Source of the DNA: Vibrio sp. SCSIO 43135 | GTDB lineage: Bacteria; Pseudomonadota; Gammaproteobacteria; Enterobacterales; Vibrionaceae | Direction of reading: 5' to 3' | Assembly: GCF_023716665.1 (NCBI RefSeq) | Contig: NZ_CP071860.1 | Location: forward strand, 186,001-250,000 | DNA: 64,000 nucleotides | Shown here: piece by piece, positions 33,975 to 43,507 of the stretch | Position numbering within the stretch: the stretch's first letter is position 1 | Layout: each line of letters begins with the position of its first letter | The notes under the pieces: generated by a model | Told to the model about the DNA's origin: nothing | Database searches by the model: none | What the model saw: the letters and a program-made list of their open reading frames with translations, nothing else | Translations under genes and position numbers: made by a program

Positions 33975-35339
33975 ATGAAAAAAATACTCGCTTTGGCATT
34001 CCCACTGATCATTTCTCAGCTCATCGCTATGGCATTAGTTCTGACCGATGTGTGGATGATGTCGCGATTAAGTGTGTCTGCATTGGCCGCGGGTGGCTTG
34101 GGCGCTTCGATCTACTTTTTCATTTTTATCATCGCTAGCAGTACCGTTGGTTGTGTCGCGAACCTTATCGCTATCGCCTATGGTCAGCGCGTTGCAAGGC
34201 CCGAGTTTGGTAATCAGCAAATTCGATTGGCGGTCAAAGGAGCGGTATTGCTGTCCGTGGTGATGAGTGTGATTTTGATGGGCAGCTTCTATTTTGTGCC
34301 TGTCGTTCTTCAAGCGGCGAATCAGCCTGAAGAAGTGGTGAATTTAGCGATGGAATACGTGCATGCGCTTAAGTGGGTGATGTTTCCATCACTTATCCTA
34401 TTGGTGCTGCGTGGCTTAACCAGCGCGCTAGGCAATGTGCGTTCCATCATGGTGATGTCTGTTATTACTGTGGTGCTCAATGTACCAATTAGCTACCTAC
34501 TGACTTTCCAATTTGGTATGGGGCTCACCGGACTTGGGGTTGGTACGGCCATTGCTGCGTTTATTGTGATGATTGGCTACGGTGTTTGGGTGTTCAAAAG
34601 AGAAGAGTATTTGCCGTTTGCCCCTTGGTTAAACCGTGAGGAATACTCACTTAAGTTGATGAATCCTCTACTGCTAATGGGTTTGCCAATTGCAGCAGCA
34701 GCTCTGCTAGAACATGGATTAATCTACGGCGGTACCTTGATGGCCGGAACCATCAGCATTGCTTCTTTAGCGCTGCACCAAATCTTACTGCAATGTTTGA
34801 GCTTTACCTGGAACGTGAACTTCGGTTTCTCTCAAGCTGCTGCCATATTGGTTGGGCGTGACTACGGGGCGGAAAACTACCCAGGGATAAAGCGTACTTC
34901 TTTGCAAAGCTTCTTCTTGGTCAGTGTGATTAGTGTTGTGTTATCTGCAATCTTTATTCTGTGGCCAGAAGCCATTGCTGCTTTGTTCCAGCTAGATGAT
35001 GGTCAAAATGGTATGGGCGCGTTGCTGGCTTCGGTTATTTGGGTGGTGGCATTGTGTTTTATTGTCGATGCATGGCAACTTCTTGCTATCAACTTACTGC
35101 GTGGTATGAAGATTGTCTCGATGCCAACGGTTATGACTGCGATAGGCTACTGGTTGTTTGGTCTACCTGCTGCTTGGTGGCTGATGCCGCGATTCGAGCT
35201 AGCGGGTATTTGGGCTGGTATCGGAGTTGGCCTGGCGGTAACGGGGATTTTACTTCTTATCCACTTGATGGTTGCGATTAAGCGCCATGAAAACCCACCA
35301 GCTGCAACCCATGCTACTCTCGCTGAACAAGCATCTTGA
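33975..35339 (+). CDS. MATE family efflux transporter
   Basis: A 454-residue inner-membrane multidrug/toxin extrusion carrier with twelve helices. Typical features are the first helix LALAFPLIISQLIAMALVLTD, VWMMSRLSVSALAAGGLG, and in the second half LLMGLPIAAAALLEHGLIYG and GFSQAAAILVGRDYGA. These carriers expel cationic compounds in exchange for sodium or protons. It is divergent from a LysR gene and is followed by a strong terminator. The substrate cannot be told. Confidence 0.92.
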   Translation: MKKILALAFPLIISQLIAMALVLTDVWMMSRLSVSALAAGGLGASIYFFIFIIASSTVGCVANLIAIAYGQRVARPEFGNQQIRLAVKGAVLLSVVMSVILMGSFYFVPVVLQAANQPEEVVNLAMEYVHALKWVMFPSLILLVLRGLTSALGNVRSIMVMSVITVVLNVPISYLLTFQFGMGLTGLGVGTAIAAFIVMIGYGVWVFKREEYLPFAPWLNREEYSLKLMNPLLLMGLPIAAAALLEHGLIYGGTLMAGTISIASLALHQILLQCLSFTWNVNFGFSQAAAILVGRDYGAENYPGIKRTSLQSFFLVSVISVVLSAIFILWPEAIAALFQLDDGQNGMGALLASVIWVVALCFIVDAWQLLAINLLRGMKIVSMPTVMTAIGYWLFGLPAAWWLMPRFELAGIWAGIGVGLAVTGILLLIHLMVAIKRHENPPAATHATLAEQAS

Positions 35340-35363
35340 TGTATCAATAAGCAAAAGGATGAC

Positions 35364-35389
35364 AAGAGCCAGTATTACTGGCTCTTTTT
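35364..35389 (+). terminator. Rho-independent terminator of the MATE gene
   Basis: AGAGCCAGT and ACTGGCTCT pair across a 3-nt loop, followed by TTTTTC. Confidence 0.85.
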
Positions 35390-35460
35390 CTTGGTATTCA
35401 GTTAGCGGCGCATTATGCTCTGCATCCTAAAGCAAGGGAAAGTAGTAGGAAAACAACAAC

Positions 35461-35928
35461 ATGGATGCTCAAGCTCAGCAATATCTAAATCAGTATTTAA
35501 GCACGTTAACGGCGGAAGAACGTCGTGCAATCCCATCGGTCAGTGCGGATTATTACTGTGCGGATGAAGAAAATGCCAATATCTGTGCCGAGCTTGTACG
35601 TACTGGCAAGAAGACTGCCACATGTTCGATGGAACGTTGGTATAGCGAGGAAGGTGAGCAACGGCCCCAAGTTGGTCATCTTCAGGTTGTAACAAACTGG
35701 AGCGGTGAGCCTGTTTGCGTGATTGAAATTACGGATGTATCTACTTGTCCGTTTGAGCAGGTAAGTGCGGAGTTTGCTCAGGCGGAAGGTGAGGGCGATC
35801 TAAGCCTAGAATGGTGGCGCAACGCTCATCAGCGCTTCTTTACCTCTGAGTGCGAGGAACTGAATATTCCGTTCTCACAAGGCACTTTGCTGCTGTTGGA
35901 AAGGTTTAAAGTGGTGTACCCCGTTTAA
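35461..35928 (+). CDS. ASCH domain protein
   Basis: A 155-residue cytoplasmic protein of the ASCH fold, related to PUA-type RNA-binding domains. Matching segments are AELVRTGKKTATCSMERWYS, PQVGHLQVVTNWSGEPVCVI, EITDVSTCPFEQVSAEFAQA, and a C-terminal EWWRNAHQRFF. Some members are RNA-associated or act on modified nucleosides; the role here is unknown. An AGGAAAA ribosome site precedes the ATG. It is monocistronic. Confidence 0.88.
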   Translation: MDAQAQQYLNQYLSTLTAEERRAIPSVSADYYCADEENANICAELVRTGKKTATCSMERWYSEEGEQRPQVGHLQVVTNWSGEPVCVIEITDVSTCPFEQVSAEFAQAEGEGDLSLEWWRNAHQRFFTSECEELNIPFSQGTLLLLERFKVVYPV

Positions 35929-35965
35929 ATCGGCAGCGGCAAGTCGGCCTTGCGGCATTATAATT

Positions 35966-36877
35966 CTAAGTGCTTTTCTTTGGCTGCTCGTTTCGTTTGC
36001 GCCAATATGTTCGGTCAGCAATAAGGATGGTTGCCCAAGTGGCAACAATAAATGGCAGGGTAAGCACGGTCAGTGACAAACTCCCTGCCAGCCAAGTCAG
36101 CAAAGTAGCCAGTACTACTCCCGAACCTAAAACAACGATATGGTTCGCGTAACGTATATTAAGGGCGATTGCCGTCAGTGTTGCGTTAAACCCAAATAAC
36201 CCGACATGCAGACTTGGATCATCCGCGCCAAGTAGCTGCCCACTCCAATATCCAATCAAAGAAGCGCCGATAGCCCACGCTGCCCCAGACATTGAATTAA
36301 CAATAAATCCAGCGACGATAATAACGGCTGCCAGTGTGGAACCAATGAAGAAAACTTGGCCAACGCCATGAAGCGTCGCTAAGCCGGTTTGAAGCCATTG
36401 ATTTAACTCTCCATGTAACAGTGTCGCAAAGGACACCGGTTCAAGAAGGCCAGTACCGCTAATCAACCAGAAAGTGCTCAAAAACGGCAACGTGAAAGGC
36501 GGGAGGAGATTAGATGGAAAGTTATGCGCCCAAAGTTTCATGAAGACTGATGTGGCGAATGAAGCAACCATGACTAGGAGCAGTGCGACAACGGAAGGTT
36601 GGAAAAACATCCCCGTGGCCAAGCCGACTAAGGCCCCGTTATAGCCGTAAAGTCCCCCATGTAAGGCACTAGTCGGGGCTTTGAATACGGCCCCTGCCAG
36701 ATAACCAGTTAATGAGCCAACCAGAGTATAGAGCAGAGCATTCGGCGACGTGATGGCAATAGCGAATGAAAACAGCACACCTGACCACAGGTTGTATTGA
36801 AATGCAATTTGGCCGACACCGCGAAGCGTGCTGCTAAGAGTTGGACCCTTGAATATATTGAGGATAGAGGTTTGCAT
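35966..36877 (-). CDS. urea transporter (UT family)
   Basis: A 303-residue inner-membrane channel-like urea transporter made of two homologous halves. Each half shows the family repeat: HGGLYGYNGALVGLATG in the first and HVGLFGFNATLTAIAL in the second; LLPPFTLPFLSTFW contains the LPxxTxPF signature. Ten or so helices are predicted. No urease genes are present in this window, so urea would be used by enzymes elsewhere or the channel has another role. The frame opens at a TTG at 36898; the ATG at 36877 is the preferred start. Confidence 0.92.
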   Translation of the reverse strand: MQTSILNIFKGPTLSSTLRGVGQIAFQYNLWSGVLFSFAIAITSPNALLYTLVGSLTGYLAGAVFKAPTSALHGGLYGYNGALVGLATGMFFQPSVVALLLVMVASFATSVFMKLWAHNFPSNLLPPFTLPFLSTFWLISGTGLLEPVSFATLLHGELNQWLQTGLATLHGVGQVFFIGSTLAAVIIVAGFIVNSMSGAAWAIGASLIGYWSGQLLGADDPSLHVGLFGFNATLTAIALNIRYANHIVVLGSGVVLATLLTWLAGSLSLTVLTLPFIVATWATILIADRTYWRKRNEQPKKST

Positions 36878-36900
36878 GTGCTGTTTACGAATCGTCAAAG

Positions 36901-36935
36901 AATGCGCCGTGCAATCGCGCGGCGCATTTGTTTTA
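36901..36935. terminator. hairpin downstream of the dCache chemoreceptor
   Basis: AATGCGCCG (36901-36909) and CGGCGCATT (36920-36928) form a 9-bp stem. It lies 55 bp past the chemoreceptor stop on the minus strand and just upstream of the urea transporter. The T-rich tail is on the plus side, so its direction is uncertain. Confidence 0.5.
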
Positions 36936-36982
36936 GGTTAAGTCGTTAAGGTGTCAGGGTTTAGTGTTCGAGCTTAACGGCT

Positions 36983-38893
36983 TTAAAACTTGAACTTGCT
37001 GACCAGTTGCCCTAAGTGATCGGCTTTTTGTTTTAACTGCTCACAATCGGCGGCGGTACGTTCCACCATCTCATCACTCTGACGAGCGATCTCTGCGATA
37101 TTCGTGACGTGAGGAGAGATCTCATTCACTACATTAGACTGCTGATTGGTCGCAGAGGCTATTTGCATGTTAATAGCGTTCATCTCTTCTACATCGGCAG
37201 AAATAGAAGTGAGTTGCTCTTGAGAGTTTGTCGCTTCAACCTGACAGTTTTTCGCGATATCAGAGCTGGTGGCAATGGCAGATACCACGGCCTCTGTGCG
37301 CTTTTGTAGCTGCTCGATAATCGCGCGAATTTCTTCGGTTGAGGCTTGGCTTCGGGATGCAAGAGTTCGGACTTCATCAGCGACAACTGCAAAACCACGC
37401 CCTTGCTCACCAGCACGTGCGGCTTCGATTGCAGCATTCAAGGCGAGCAAGTTAGTTTGCTCAGAAACACCACTGATTACGTCAAGAACGGTATCGATTG
37501 AGCTTGCATCTTGCGCCAGTTGATTCACCACATTGGTGGTTTCTTGAAGCTGATTGTTCATGGCTTCAACGCTGTCTGAGGTAGAGCTGACTGATTGCAA
37601 TCCAATACGAATCGAGTCGGTTGCTGACGTAGCACTTTTCGCAGCGCCATCGGCACTTGAGGCCACTTCTTCTGAACTCGCGCCCATTTCATGAATAGCA
37701 GTGGCAACCTGCTCAATTTGGCTGGTCTGCTGCTTGATCTCTTGCTCCATTGAGTGAGCCATACCATCGACGCTTTGTACCGAAGTAGAGATTTCTTGCC
37801 CAGTATTGGAGACATCGCGCAATAAGTCCGCCAGATATTGCACAAATTGGTTGTAACCTTTGGCCATTTGGCCAACTTCATCATGTCGGGAATCGTCTAG
37901 ACGCTGCGTTAAATCACCGCCGCCCTTACCGATATCTTCAAGAAGGGTGGCAACTTGAGCAAATGGGGCAAGAAGTTTATTGGTGATCCAAGCGGCGATT
38001 GGGGTATATATGACAGCAATTGCGATAGCCATTAGGATCATAGTTTGGCTAAAGCTGTTGAGATCAGCCAATACGTCACTACGTGGTTCTACAGTAATCA
38101 GCGTCCAACCAATGCTAGGCATTGTCTTGGCACCGATAACTTGGGTCTCGCCTCCAATCTCGGCTTCTAGTACGGCTGAGTCTTGAGCTTGGAGCAAAGA
38201 GGCGGCATCGCTAACACCAAGTTGAGTTAGTGATTTACCAATCATTGACTTGTCGGGGTGGATCTTAATGTCACCTTTTGCATCCACTAGAAAAACAAAC
38301 CCATTTTCTCCCAGTTTGTATTGGCTGATGAGTTGTGTGATGGTGTCTAGGGTTAATCCAATACCAGCAACGCCAACGCGTTGGCCATTATTAATAACCG
38401 CATAGTTAACAAACATGGTTGGGATGCCAGTTGCGCTATCGGTATCGAACGAAAGCTCAAACTTTTTGCCTGATTTAATGAAATTGAAAAACCACGCATC
38501 ACCACTTTCGCTCGACTTGATGGTTTTTAGAATGCCGTCTGGGATGTAGTATTTGTTGTCTTTAGCGGAGACAAAATAAGAGGTAATTGCCCCGAACTCT
38601 TGCTTGACTGACGATAAAAGTTGCGTGATCTCCTGCTCAGAAGTAGAGGAAGAATATTGGGTAAAAATCGGCAAAGATGCTAACGCTTGAGAAGCGACGA
38701 TTGGGCCATCGAGCTGCCTATTTAAATCGTTGCTTACTTCGCCAAGCACTGCGGGAAGTTCTCTCTGGAACGTCTTTTCTATCAGAATGTTCCAACTAGA
38801 GACGAAAGAATAAGTCCCCATTAATGTGATGATCACTAGGGCAGCAACAACGGTTGCTAACACTGCTTTGGCTCGTATTGTAAGCTTCACCAT
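36983..38893 (-). CDS. methyl-accepting chemotaxis protein with dCache sensor
   Basis: A 636-residue chemoreceptor: membrane segment (about residues 8-28), periplasmic double-Cache domain (about 35-275, with [17 protein letters not shown] and an [20 protein letters not shown] stretch), second membrane segment (about 280-300), HAMP, and a cytoplasmic hairpin with [18 protein letters not shown] near residue 480. dCache receptors of Vibrio often bind amino acids or related small molecules. An AAGGAGC ribosome site precedes the ATG. No C-terminal pentapeptide tether is seen. A TTGACC-N4-GGTCAA palindrome lies about 70 bp upstream. Confidence 0.93.
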   Translation of the reverse strand: MVKLTIRAKAVLATVVAALVIITLMGTYSFVSSWNILIEKTFQRELPAVLGEVSNDLNRQLDGPIVASQALASLPIFTQYSSSTSEQEITQLLSSVKQEFGAITSYFVSAKDNKYYIPDGILKTIKSSESGDAWFFNFIKSGKKFELSFDTDSATGIPTMFVNYAVINNGQRVGVAGIGLTLDTITQLISQYKLGENGFVFLVDAKGDIKIHPDKSMIGKSLTQLGVSDAASLLQAQDSAVLEAEIGGETQVIGAKTMPSIGWTLITVEPRSDVLADLNSFSQTMILMAIAIAVIYTPIAAWITNKLLAPFAQVATLLEDIGKGGGDLTQRLDDSRHDEVGQMAKGYNQFVQYLADLLRDVSNTGQEISTSVQSVDGMAHSMEQEIKQQTSQIEQVATAIHEMGASSEEVASSADGAAKSATSATDSIRIGLQSVSSTSDSVEAMNNQLQETTNVVNQLAQDASSIDTVLDVISGVSEQTNLLALNAAIEAARAGEQGRGFAVVADEVRTLASRSQASTEEIRAIIEQLQKRTEAVVSAIATSSDIAKNCQVEATNSQEQLTSISADVEEMNAINMQIASATNQQSNVVNEISPHVTNIAEIARQSDEMVERTAADCEQLKQKADHLGQLVSKFKF

Positions 38894-38962
38894 AATGCTC
38901 CTTTTATGGTCGCGAGTTTTCTAACCTAATAGTTTAGTTCAACTGTAAATAATATGTTAAAT

Positions 38963-38978
38963 TTGACCTGTGGGTCAA
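38963..38978. promoter_or_regulatory. palindrome upstream of the dCache chemoreceptor
   Basis: TTGACC-tgtg-GGTCAA is a 6-bp-arm inverted repeat in an otherwise AT-rich gap (38894-39340) that shows no gene. It could be an operator, but no matching regulator is adjacent. Confidence 0.35.
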
Positions 38979-39340
38979 CTTAATTTGTTTGAAAAGTGAA
39001 CAGAAGTCGAAGTCTGGTAACTAAGTCTAATATTGCTAATGACAGAGATATTAATAATGGGTTATTATTTCAAGCACGTTAAATACGTATTTTTATTCTA
39101 TAAATTGAACTCATTTTTATTTAATGATGTGTGTTTTTTGTTTGATACGTGTTTAATTATTCCCCATCGCTAGTTCTCTGATCAATTAGTTGTCTAAATA
39201 TATATCATTCAGTTTTATTTGAAATGAATGCTTACATTTATTAAAGTTAATTCGTGTAAAAAATGATCTGAAATAAATAATTTTTTATTTATCGGCTTAT
39301 ATTCCTTGGCAGTAAAGTCAAAACATAAAGGAAATATAAA

Positions 39341-39961
39341 ATGAAAAAATTATTAGCAGTGGGAATTTGTGCCGCTTTATCTATGCCAGCCGACGCTCAA
39401 CATACAGAAATCAACGGCATGGATTTTGGTCCGTTAGCCCCTTTAGTTGGCACATGGAAATCGGTTGAGTCAGGTGGTGTTGATATGTCTCCTGGTCAGG
39501 AAGGCTCTGATGTAGGGAAAGGTGGTCCGGCAGTGACACCGTTCTACGAAGTGATGACATTTGAAGTGGCTGCTGATGCGACCAATGCCAGTGATCAATA
39601 CTTAGTTGCTTTGTACTATAAGCAAGAAGTATTCAGAAAATCAGATGACTCTAAGTTTCATGATCAACGTGGCTACTTAATTTACGACCAAGAAAACCAA
39701 ATTGTATATAACTCATTTTGTGTGCCACGTACCACATGTGTTACCGCAGAAGGTCCTGCTGGAAATAACATGACTTTAGTGGCTTCTAAGCGTGGAATCG
39801 CAGAATCTGAATACATGACAGATAATGCAACTACAACGAACTTTACCATGAATCTTAATATTTCAGAGAATGAACTCACTTATTCTCAAAGCTCTGAATT
39901 GAATATCTATGGAAAGCCATTTGCACATACTGATGCCAGCACACTTTATAAAGTGAAGTAA
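39341..39961 (+). CDS. secreted nitrobindin/THAP4-like beta-barrel protein
   Basis: A 206-residue exported protein with a signal peptide (about 1-19, cut near ADA). The mature part resembles the heme-binding beta-barrel (nitrobindin, THAP4 C-terminal) family: MDFGPLAPLVGTWKSVESGG opens it, and YEVMTFEVAADATNASDQYL and DQRGYLIYDQENQIVYNSF follow. The expected heme-ligand His is not certain from sequence, so it may bind another ligand. An AAAGGAAA ribosome site precedes the ATG. The 447-bp AT-rich gap before it contains its promoter. Confidence 0.78.
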   Translation: MKKLLAVGICAALSMPADAQHTEINGMDFGPLAPLVGTWKSVESGGVDMSPGQEGSDVGKGGPAVTPFYEVMTFEVAADATNASDQYLVALYYKQEVFRKSDDSKFHDQRGYLIYDQENQIVYNSFCVPRTTCVTAEGPAGNNMTLVASKRGIAESEYMTDNATTTNFTMNLNISENELTYSQSSELNIYGKPFAHTDASTLYKVK

Positions 39962-39984
39962 TGATCGAGCTCTAAAGTAATAAT

Positions 39985-40015
39985 GAATGGCGGCTTAATG
40001 GTCGTCATTCGTTTT
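39985..40015 (+). terminator. terminator after the nitrobindin-like gene
   Basis: GAATGGCGGC (39985-39994) pairs over all ten positions (two G-T wobbles) with GTCGTCATTC (40001-40010), followed by GTTTTG. The rest of the 39962-40271 gap shows no gene. Confidence 0.7.
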
Positions 40016-40271
40016 GCTTGATTTTTGCGCACCACTGACGTTACACTCCCTCACATCATTTCTTTCGGAGTTTACGCCCACATGAATAACTAATACCTGT
40101 TTTCCAGAACGTTACACATTTTTATCTTGGATATACAGGGTTAGTAGGCGTAGCTCATCATCGCTCGTTTCTCGAACCGACTACAACATTAAAATTCGAT
40201 TAAATGGTGCGCCATTTTATCTGTCGATCGACCATCGCTATGCCTAATGCCCCTGCACACAGGAGGCACTT

Positions 40272-41843
40272 ATGCCGTTGTTACTACAAACACATCATCT
40301 CACATACCAATTTGCGAACGGAGAAACGTTGCTAAGCGACATTTCGGTTTCACTGTCTGAACCCCGTGTGGGGCTGGTGGGGCGAAATGGTGTTGGGAAA
40401 TCGGTTTTGCTATCTCTGCTGATGAAGCACAAAACACCAAGCTCAGGCACCGTTTCACTAACAGGTAGCGTAGGTTATTACAGCCAGTTGCCATCCGCAT
40501 TGATTGAAAGTTCTGCCAGTTTGGCGGAGTTTTTGAAAATCGACGATCTCTTAACTGCCTTGACGCACATTGAAGCGGGAAGTAGTGATCCTAAATGGTT
40601 TGAGATTGTCGGAGATAACTGGGGAATTAGGCAGGCGTTAAGTGATGAGCTAATGGAGCTAGGGGTACCTACTGATCTGGATTTTCCGTGCTGCAAGCTA
40701 AGCGGTGGTCAGTTAGCGAAGCTGCAGCTTTCGCAATTGTTCAAATCTAACGTCGACCTACTGATCCTTGATGAGCCGACCAACCACATGGATGGCAACG
40801 CCAAAAATTGGCTTATTGAGCAAATACAAGCGTTTCCAGGATACGTATTGGTGGTAAGCCACGATCGTCAATTGTTGCGTTCGGTGAATCAAATATGGGA
40901 GCTGAGTCAGCGAGGGCTAACCCAATATGGAGGGAACTACGATTTCTATCGTGAGCAAAAAGATCTCGAAGCTAGGGCGGTAGAGCGACAGCTTCTCAGC
41001 GTGAGCAATCAACAGAAGCGGTTAGAGCAGCAAGCGCAAAAGGATCAAGAAAAAGCGGATAAGCGTGCCGCACAAGGAAATAAAATCCGAAAACAAGGCG
41101 GGCAGCCCAAAATTTTGCTTAATGCGATGAGAAGTAGCGCGACGAAATCTGCATCTAACCGGCGTAAAAATGAAAGTGGCCGCCGAGAGTTTTTGGAACA
41201 AAAAGCGTCGGAATTGCAAAGTCGTCACGAGCAACTTAAAGCGCAAAAACTCTACATGGATAGCGAAAAAGGCAGAGGGAAGCGGCTGTTTTCTATTGTG
41301 GATGGTGTGTTGCCTTTTGGTTGCAATACACCACTTACACTTCAATTAAATGGCGGGAGTAAAATGCGATTGAGTGGTGGAAATGGGTGCGGAAAATCTA
41401 CCTTACTTAAAGTGCTACAGGGTGAAGTAGAGTTAATGAGTGGAGAATTGCAGTTAAATACACCTGTCTACTATCTCGACCAACATTTCGGAGTTCTGAA
41501 CTCAGAACGAACCATGCTCGATAACCTGACGGAGTTGTGTCCACATTTGCCACATGATCAAGCTAGGACACTACTGGCTGGAATAGGCTTTCGCCGTGAC
41601 TCCGTTTATCGCACTGTTTGCCAGCTCAGTGGTGGTGAGAAAATGAAGTTAGCCATGTTAGTCGTCAGCCACCAGAAAGAGCAGCCTTTATTATTGCTGG
41701 ATGAGCCAGATAACCATTTGGATATTGATTCTAAGGTCATTCTTGCAAATGCCCTCAAAGCTTATCAAGGCGCTTTTGTTCTGATCAGTCACGACGAGGA
41801 TTTTGCTGCAGAAAGTGGTGTGGCGTTGAATTATGAGCTCTAG
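40272..41843 (+). CDS. ABC-F family ATPase
   Basis: A 523-residue soluble protein with two ABC ATPase domains and no membrane segments. Domain 1 has Walker A GRNGVGKSV, signature LSGGQLAKLQLSQL and Walker B LLILDEPTNHMD. A charged linker helix (about residues 240-330) follows. Domain 2 has GGNGCGKST, LSGGEKMKLAML and LLLLDEPDNHLD. ABC-F proteins act on the ribosome as translation factors, and some protect it from antibiotics. Which subfamily this is cannot be told; it is shorter and more divergent than EttA or Uup. A strong AGGAGG ribosome site is present. Confidence 0.9.
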   Translation: MPLLLQTHHLTYQFANGETLLSDISVSLSEPRVGLVGRNGVGKSVLLSLLMKHKTPSSGTVSLTGSVGYYSQLPSALIESSASLAEFLKIDDLLTALTHIEAGSSDPKWFEIVGDNWGIRQALSDELMELGVPTDLDFPCCKLSGGQLAKLQLSQLFKSNVDLLILDEPTNHMDGNAKNWLIEQIQAFPGYVLVVSHDRQLLRSVNQIWELSQRGLTQYGGNYDFYREQKDLEARAVERQLLSVSNQQKRLEQQAQKDQEKADKRAAQGNKIRKQGGQPKILLNAMRSSATKSASNRRKNESGRREFLEQKASELQSRHEQLKAQKLYMDSEKGRGKRLFSIVDGVLPFGCNTPLTLQLNGGSKMRLSGGNGCGKSTLLKVLQGEVELMSGELQLNTPVYYLDQHFGVLNSERTMLDNLTELCPHLPHDQARTLLAGIGFRRDSVYRTVCQLSGGEKMKLAMLVVSHQKEQPLLLLDEPDNHLDIDSKVILANALKAYQGAFVLISHDEDFAAESGVALNYEL

Positions 41844-42190
41844 CGGATAGAAAAATGTCCTGTGCAGGTTATAAATGGTGACTTGGAATGGAACCCTTAA
41901 GAGTTAGAGTTTTGATTAGACTTAATTTTTATCCGATATTTCCACCCATATAAGAGAGCGAAATTATATTCTAGATAGTAAAGCTATTATATTAAATTCT
42001 ATGGTGTAAATTCTTACGCATCGCTCATGTAAATATAGGCTGTACGATTATTCATGTGGGATCTTGCCCAAATCCTATCAATAGATTTCGGTTCTTGTTT
42101 AATATGGTTAAATTATTGGGTTATATGTTAACCCGATAAGCATATTTTGCTTATTTTCTCATTTAATTGGTGACAATATAAGGATATCTT
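41844..42190. other. AT-rich intergenic region at the start of the accessory stretch
   Basis: No gene is seen. The region is markedly AT-rich, as are the two genes after it. The only structure is a weak ATAAGC/GCTTAT hairpin (42136-42154) just before the next gene's leader. Confidence 0.5.
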
Positions 42191-42904
42191 ATGATAAATG
42201 GTGAGGTTGTTGACTCTTCTAACTATAAATTCTTCGTTGGATTATATAATGATGAAGAGAAAAGGGTAAGTGAATCTGGGGTTTTAATAGACTCGCACTG
42301 GATTCTAACGTCTACTCATATGCTTAATTATAATAGGCCAGAAGATACAATAAAAATAGCAACATGCCCTTATGAAGATGGTGTGATAACTAGATTTGAA
42401 ACTTTAAGTAGCATTGAAAAAATTGTTCCTATGCCTAAGTTCAATATCCCAACTACCGGAGGAAATATCGAGGCAGAGCCAGATATTTCCTTGGTAAAAA
42501 GTACACAACGGTTGGATGTGGGGGGCGCAGAGATCCTTCCATTGTTGCAGTTATATCTACCTGATAGTTCTGAAGTAACTTTATTAGGGTTAGGTTCTGA
42601 CTCACAACTTCCAAGGCTTAAGAGTGGCAAGTTCTATGAATCTCACAATACGGTTTTTGAAAGTCATAAAAATAACCCAGTTAACCAAGACTTTGTCAGT
42701 TCCCAGTATGGTGTTAGCGAAGCGGAGAAAGGGGGGCCAATAATATTTAACCTATCAAGTGAGGACCGGAGACTTGTTGGGGTTCTGAGCACTGGTATAG
42801 GCTCCCCGCCTAGTAGCCAAATAACTGCCACCGGGCTATTTCGACCAGAGGTTATTATATGGATGGAAGAAACCATTGGTAAAAGATTTAGTAATAGCTG
42901 CTAA
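42191..42904 (+). CDS. trypsin-fold (S1) protein with catalytic Ser replaced by Lys
   Basis: A 237-residue protein with the chymotrypsin-like pattern. It starts MINGEVVDSSNYKFFVGLY, like the mature N-terminus of trypsins. It carries the His43 motif (HWILTSTHML for WVLTAAHC) and Asp98 in EPDISLV. The nucleophile motif GDSGGP reads AEKGGP (residues 178-183), so the serine is Lys180 and the oxyanion pattern is altered. It is therefore probably not an active serine protease. It has no signal peptide, unlike family members. AAGGATATCTT is a fair ribosome site. It is AT-rich, and a small secreted protein gene follows 50 bp later. A binding or regulatory role is possible. Confidence 0.75.
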   Translation: MINGEVVDSSNYKFFVGLYNDEEKRVSESGVLIDSHWILTSTHMLNYNRPEDTIKIATCPYEDGVITRFETLSSIEKIVPMPKFNIPTTGGNIEAEPDISLVKSTQRLDVGGAEILPLLQLYLPDSSEVTLLGLGSDSQLPRLKSGKFYESHNTVFESHKNNPVNQDFVSSQYGVSEAEKGGPIIFNLSSEDRRLVGVLSTGIGSPPSSQITATGLFRPEVIIWMEETIGKRFSNSC

Positions 42905-42954
42905 CCTTTACTAGATATATGATAATCAAAATTCAAAATAACAGGTAATATATA

Positions 42955-43383
42955 ATGAAAAAAATGCTTTGGTTGGCCGTGTTAACACTATCCCCTTATG
43001 CAAATTCATATACGATAACCAACTACGCGGTAGAAACGTATGAATATGCTATGTCAGATACCCCGAATATAATTATTCCATTATCTACTGGGCAAAGTGT
43101 TGAACTGTCAGAAACAGATGAAGTATATATTTCTAAAGGTATTGGCCATACTCACATAGGGCCTTCAAACTACTCTTATGCTCTTTTGTCATATCAATCC
43201 AACGGTCACATAAATTCCGCATGGGGAAGCACATTTATCGAGATGAAGGGGTCAGTTATGGCTGATGCCAAGGCTCACACCTTTAATATTCAGTCAAATG
43301 GTGTACTAGTTACCAACTTTTATGAAGAAGGTGGATTAGGAGTTACTGGAGCGATAAAAATCGGATATTCATCTGAAAATTAA
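42955..43383 (+). CDS. small secreted protein of unknown function
   Basis: A 142-residue protein I do not recognise. It has a clear signal peptide (about residues 1-18, cut near ANS) and a mature part predicted to be beta-rich, with no cysteines (for example PLSTGQSVELSETDEVYISK). It is AT-rich, like the upstream trypsin-fold gene 50 bp away, so the two may be co-transcribed and may have been acquired together. No function can be assigned. Confidence 0.7.
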   Translation: MKKMLWLAVLTLSPYANSYTITNYAVETYEYAMSDTPNIIIPLSTGQSVELSETDEVYISKGIGHTHIGPSNYSYALLSYQSNGHINSAWGSTFIEMKGSVMADAKAHTFNIQSNGVLVTNFYEEGGLGVTGAIKIGYSSEN

Positions 43384-43422
43384 AATGTAATTAGCAGTTG
43401 ATCGATATCGATATGAAGCCTC

Positions 43423-43449
43423 TTTATGGGCAGTTAGGGGGCCCATAAA
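43423..43449. repeat. hairpin after the small secreted protein
   Basis: TTTATGGGC (43423-43431) and GCCCATAAA (43441-43449) are exact complements with a 9-nt loop. There is no T-run, so it is only a possible transcript-end structure for the plus-strand genes. Confidence 0.4.
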
Positions 43450-43475
43450 TCTCGAAGTCGAGTAACAAGAAGCGA

Positions 43476-43503
43476 GAAGCCGCTGAATACATTCAGCGGC
43501 TTC
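43476..43503 (-). terminator. terminator of the tandem barrel operon
   Basis: GAAGCCGCTGAAT (43476-43488) and ATTCAGCGGCTTC (43491-43503) form a 13-bp perfect stem with a T-rich tail in the minus direction, 5 bp after the stop of the downstream barrel gene. Confidence 0.75.
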
Positions 43504-43507
43504 AAGG

